A DNA stretch of 38,635 nt from a virus, in IMG/VR virus record IMGVR_UViG_3300024231_000024, positions 1 through 38,635 of that record. One strand, written 5' to 3'. Under the pieces are notes generated by a model. It had not been told where the DNA came from, made no database searches, and saw nothing but the letters and a program-made list of their open reading frames with translations. Positions 37,604 through 38,635 of this stretch are shown piece by piece (within the stretch, counting starts at the first letter, position 1; every line of letters begins with the position of its first letter). Both the position numbers and the translations under genes were made by a program.

Positions 37604-38635
37604 TGAGATTAAAAACACAGCTTTATATTGACACTTCTAATAATACTATAGATGGAGAAGCTAATTATGAATTAGTAGATTTCTTTGACTTTGAATCTAT
37701 AGAAATTACTGAAACTATTAAGAATATACAAGAGTTTGATGTTGTTTTTACAGATTATACAAAAGAATTTGTTGTACCTGCAAATAAAACTAACAACAAG
37801 ATATTTCAACACTATTATTCTACATCTCTAATAAATTCGTTTGATGCAAGAATTAAGAAAAGAGCAAGAATATTTATTAATGGTATATTCTTTAAGCAAG
37901 GTTATATAAGACTAACTGCTGCTAAAATAAAGAATGGTTACCCTTATGCTTACAATCTTACTTTCTTTGGTGCTTTAAGTGGTTTAGGAGATGTTATAGG
38001 TGATGATAAGTTATCTGATTTAGATTATCTAAATAGATTTGACCACGAATTTAACCTATCTAATGTAAGTAGTGGTTTAAAAAAAGGATTGCAGTATAAT
38101 GGTACTGCTATGGAAGAATTTACTAATATATCAAAAGATATAATATACCCTCTAATATCTGTACAGAATAAATGGTTTTATGATGGTGGAGGAGTAACTG
38201 CTGATGATGAATTTCAAGAAGGTTTTTCTGTAAATATTTATAAAGACAATGGTGGTGCAGATGCTAATTATGGTCTAAGATACACTCAATTAAAACCTGC
38301 AATAAAAGTTGCTCACATATTTAAGGCAATAGATGAAAAGTATGATTCTATAAATATAAAACAAGACTGTTTTGTTTATGGTTCAAAGTTAAATGAATTA
38401 TACTTACTATTACATAACAAGAAGGGCTCTTTAACGCAAGGTGTTGGTGGTGAAGAAACATTTTCTAAGACTTTTATAGCTTACTCTAATAATGGTAGAA
38501 CTGATTTCGATACTTCTGGTGCAGACCAAGAATTACTACCTATAAATACTTACACAAGGTATGAAGGTTTTCAACAAGCAAGAAACAGAACTGAAATACA
38601 GTTTGATGTAACTATTAATATTCCTATAGCTGGTG
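37603..38635 (+). CDS. Tail-tip/receptor-region protein (5' part, continues at window start)
   Basis: The first 344 codons of the protein that continues at base 3. Starts MRLKTQLYIDTSNNTIDGEA; contains 'ITETIKNIQEFDVVFTDYTK' and 'ARIFINGIFFKQGYIRLTAA'. The start/stop overlap (TAATG) with the previous gene supports the ATG. After the join it runs through the FN3 domains to 1904; expected full length ~931 residues. Confidence 0.75.
   Translation, partial: MRLKTQLYIDTSNNTIDGEANYELVDFFDFESIEITETIKNIQEFDVVFTDYTKEFVVPANKTNNKIFQHYYSTSLINSFDARIKKRARIFINGIFFKQGYIRLTAAKIKNGYPYAYNLTFFGALSGLGDVIGDDKLSDLDYLNRFDHEFNLSNVSSGLKKGLQYNGTAMEEFTNISKDIIYPLISVQNKWFYDGGGVTADDEFQEGFSVNIYKDNGGADANYGLRYTQLKPAIKVAHIFKAIDEKYDSINIKQDCFVYGSKLNELYLLLHNKKGSLTQGVGGEETFSKTFIAYSNNGRTDFDTSGADQELLPINTYTRYEGFQQARNRTEIQFDVTINIPIAG
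38495..38635. repeat. Right copy of the 141-bp terminal repeat
   Basis: Matches 1-141 with one mismatch (T at 38621, G at 127), changing Ser to Ile in the tail-tip protein. Unit genome length is then 38,494 bp. Confidence 0.95.

Noticed and set aside
1-38635. Integrated prophage
   Set aside because: No integrase, attachment-site pair or host genes are visible, and the ends join into one circular gene.

Overview
The window is essentially the whole genome of a tailed double-stranded DNA phage of the Bacteroidetes, most likely infecting a flavobacterium. The evidence is the strong AT bias; almost no Shine-Dalgarno sequences (starts sit in A-rich leaders); promoters matching the Bacteroidetes -7 consensus TAnnTTTG; and a capsid, tail and replication gene set of the type seen in flavobacterial phages. 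The last 141 bases repeat the first 141 with one mismatch and an open gene runs across the join, so the molecule is circular or circularly permuted with a unit of about 38.49 kb. No integrase, tRNA or CRISPR array is visible, so a lytic lifestyle is the simplest reading.

Late region (34666 through the join to 17928, all +): overlapping tail-assembly chaperone frames with a likely -1 frameshift, a tail-completion protein, an HK97 gp10-like neck protein, two large tail-tip proteins (the second crosses the join and ends in two fibronectin III domains), the tape measure, an XkdF-like maturation protease, scaffold, major capsid, tail tube, portal, a GIY-YIG homing endonuclease, a head-tail adaptor, a lectin-like host-recognition candidate, a lysis cassette (M15 endolysin, 3TM-type holin, small membrane peptides), then both terminase subunits at the very end. 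The order is unusual: tail-tip genes precede the tape measure, the portal follows the capsid and tail tube, and terminase is last.

Early/replication region (18270-28582, +): PD-(D/E)XK Holliday-junction-type nuclease, a sigma-70-like factor, a 5'-3' exonuclease whose start was displaced by an HNH endonuclease, a metallophosphoesterase, two more endonuclease-like genes, a DUF3310 protein, a degenerate M15 peptidase homologue, a DNA methyltransferase-like protein, a TM2 membrane protein, four overlapping micro-genes, an ERF annealing protein, an SSB-like protein ending in DDLPF and a RecA/RepA-type ATPase. Near-identical promoters precede 23238 and 24915.

Accessory region (28600-34560): a lone minus-strand gene flanked by six 19-bp repeats, an AT-rich non-coding stretch with an inverted repeat, a strong promoter and a ~160-nt structured RNA ending in a terminator, then an operon of eight small and mostly unrecognised genes (29559-31750) including one HhH/DNA-glycosylase-like protein. 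A 430-bp non-coding stretch with 50-bp imperfect repeats separates this from a minus-strand operon (32274-34539) encoding an HTH protein, a Cys-rich 22-residue peptide, a surface-type lipoprotein and a DnaA-domain-IV-like protein. That operon diverges from the late genes at a two-way promoter region near 34540-34665.
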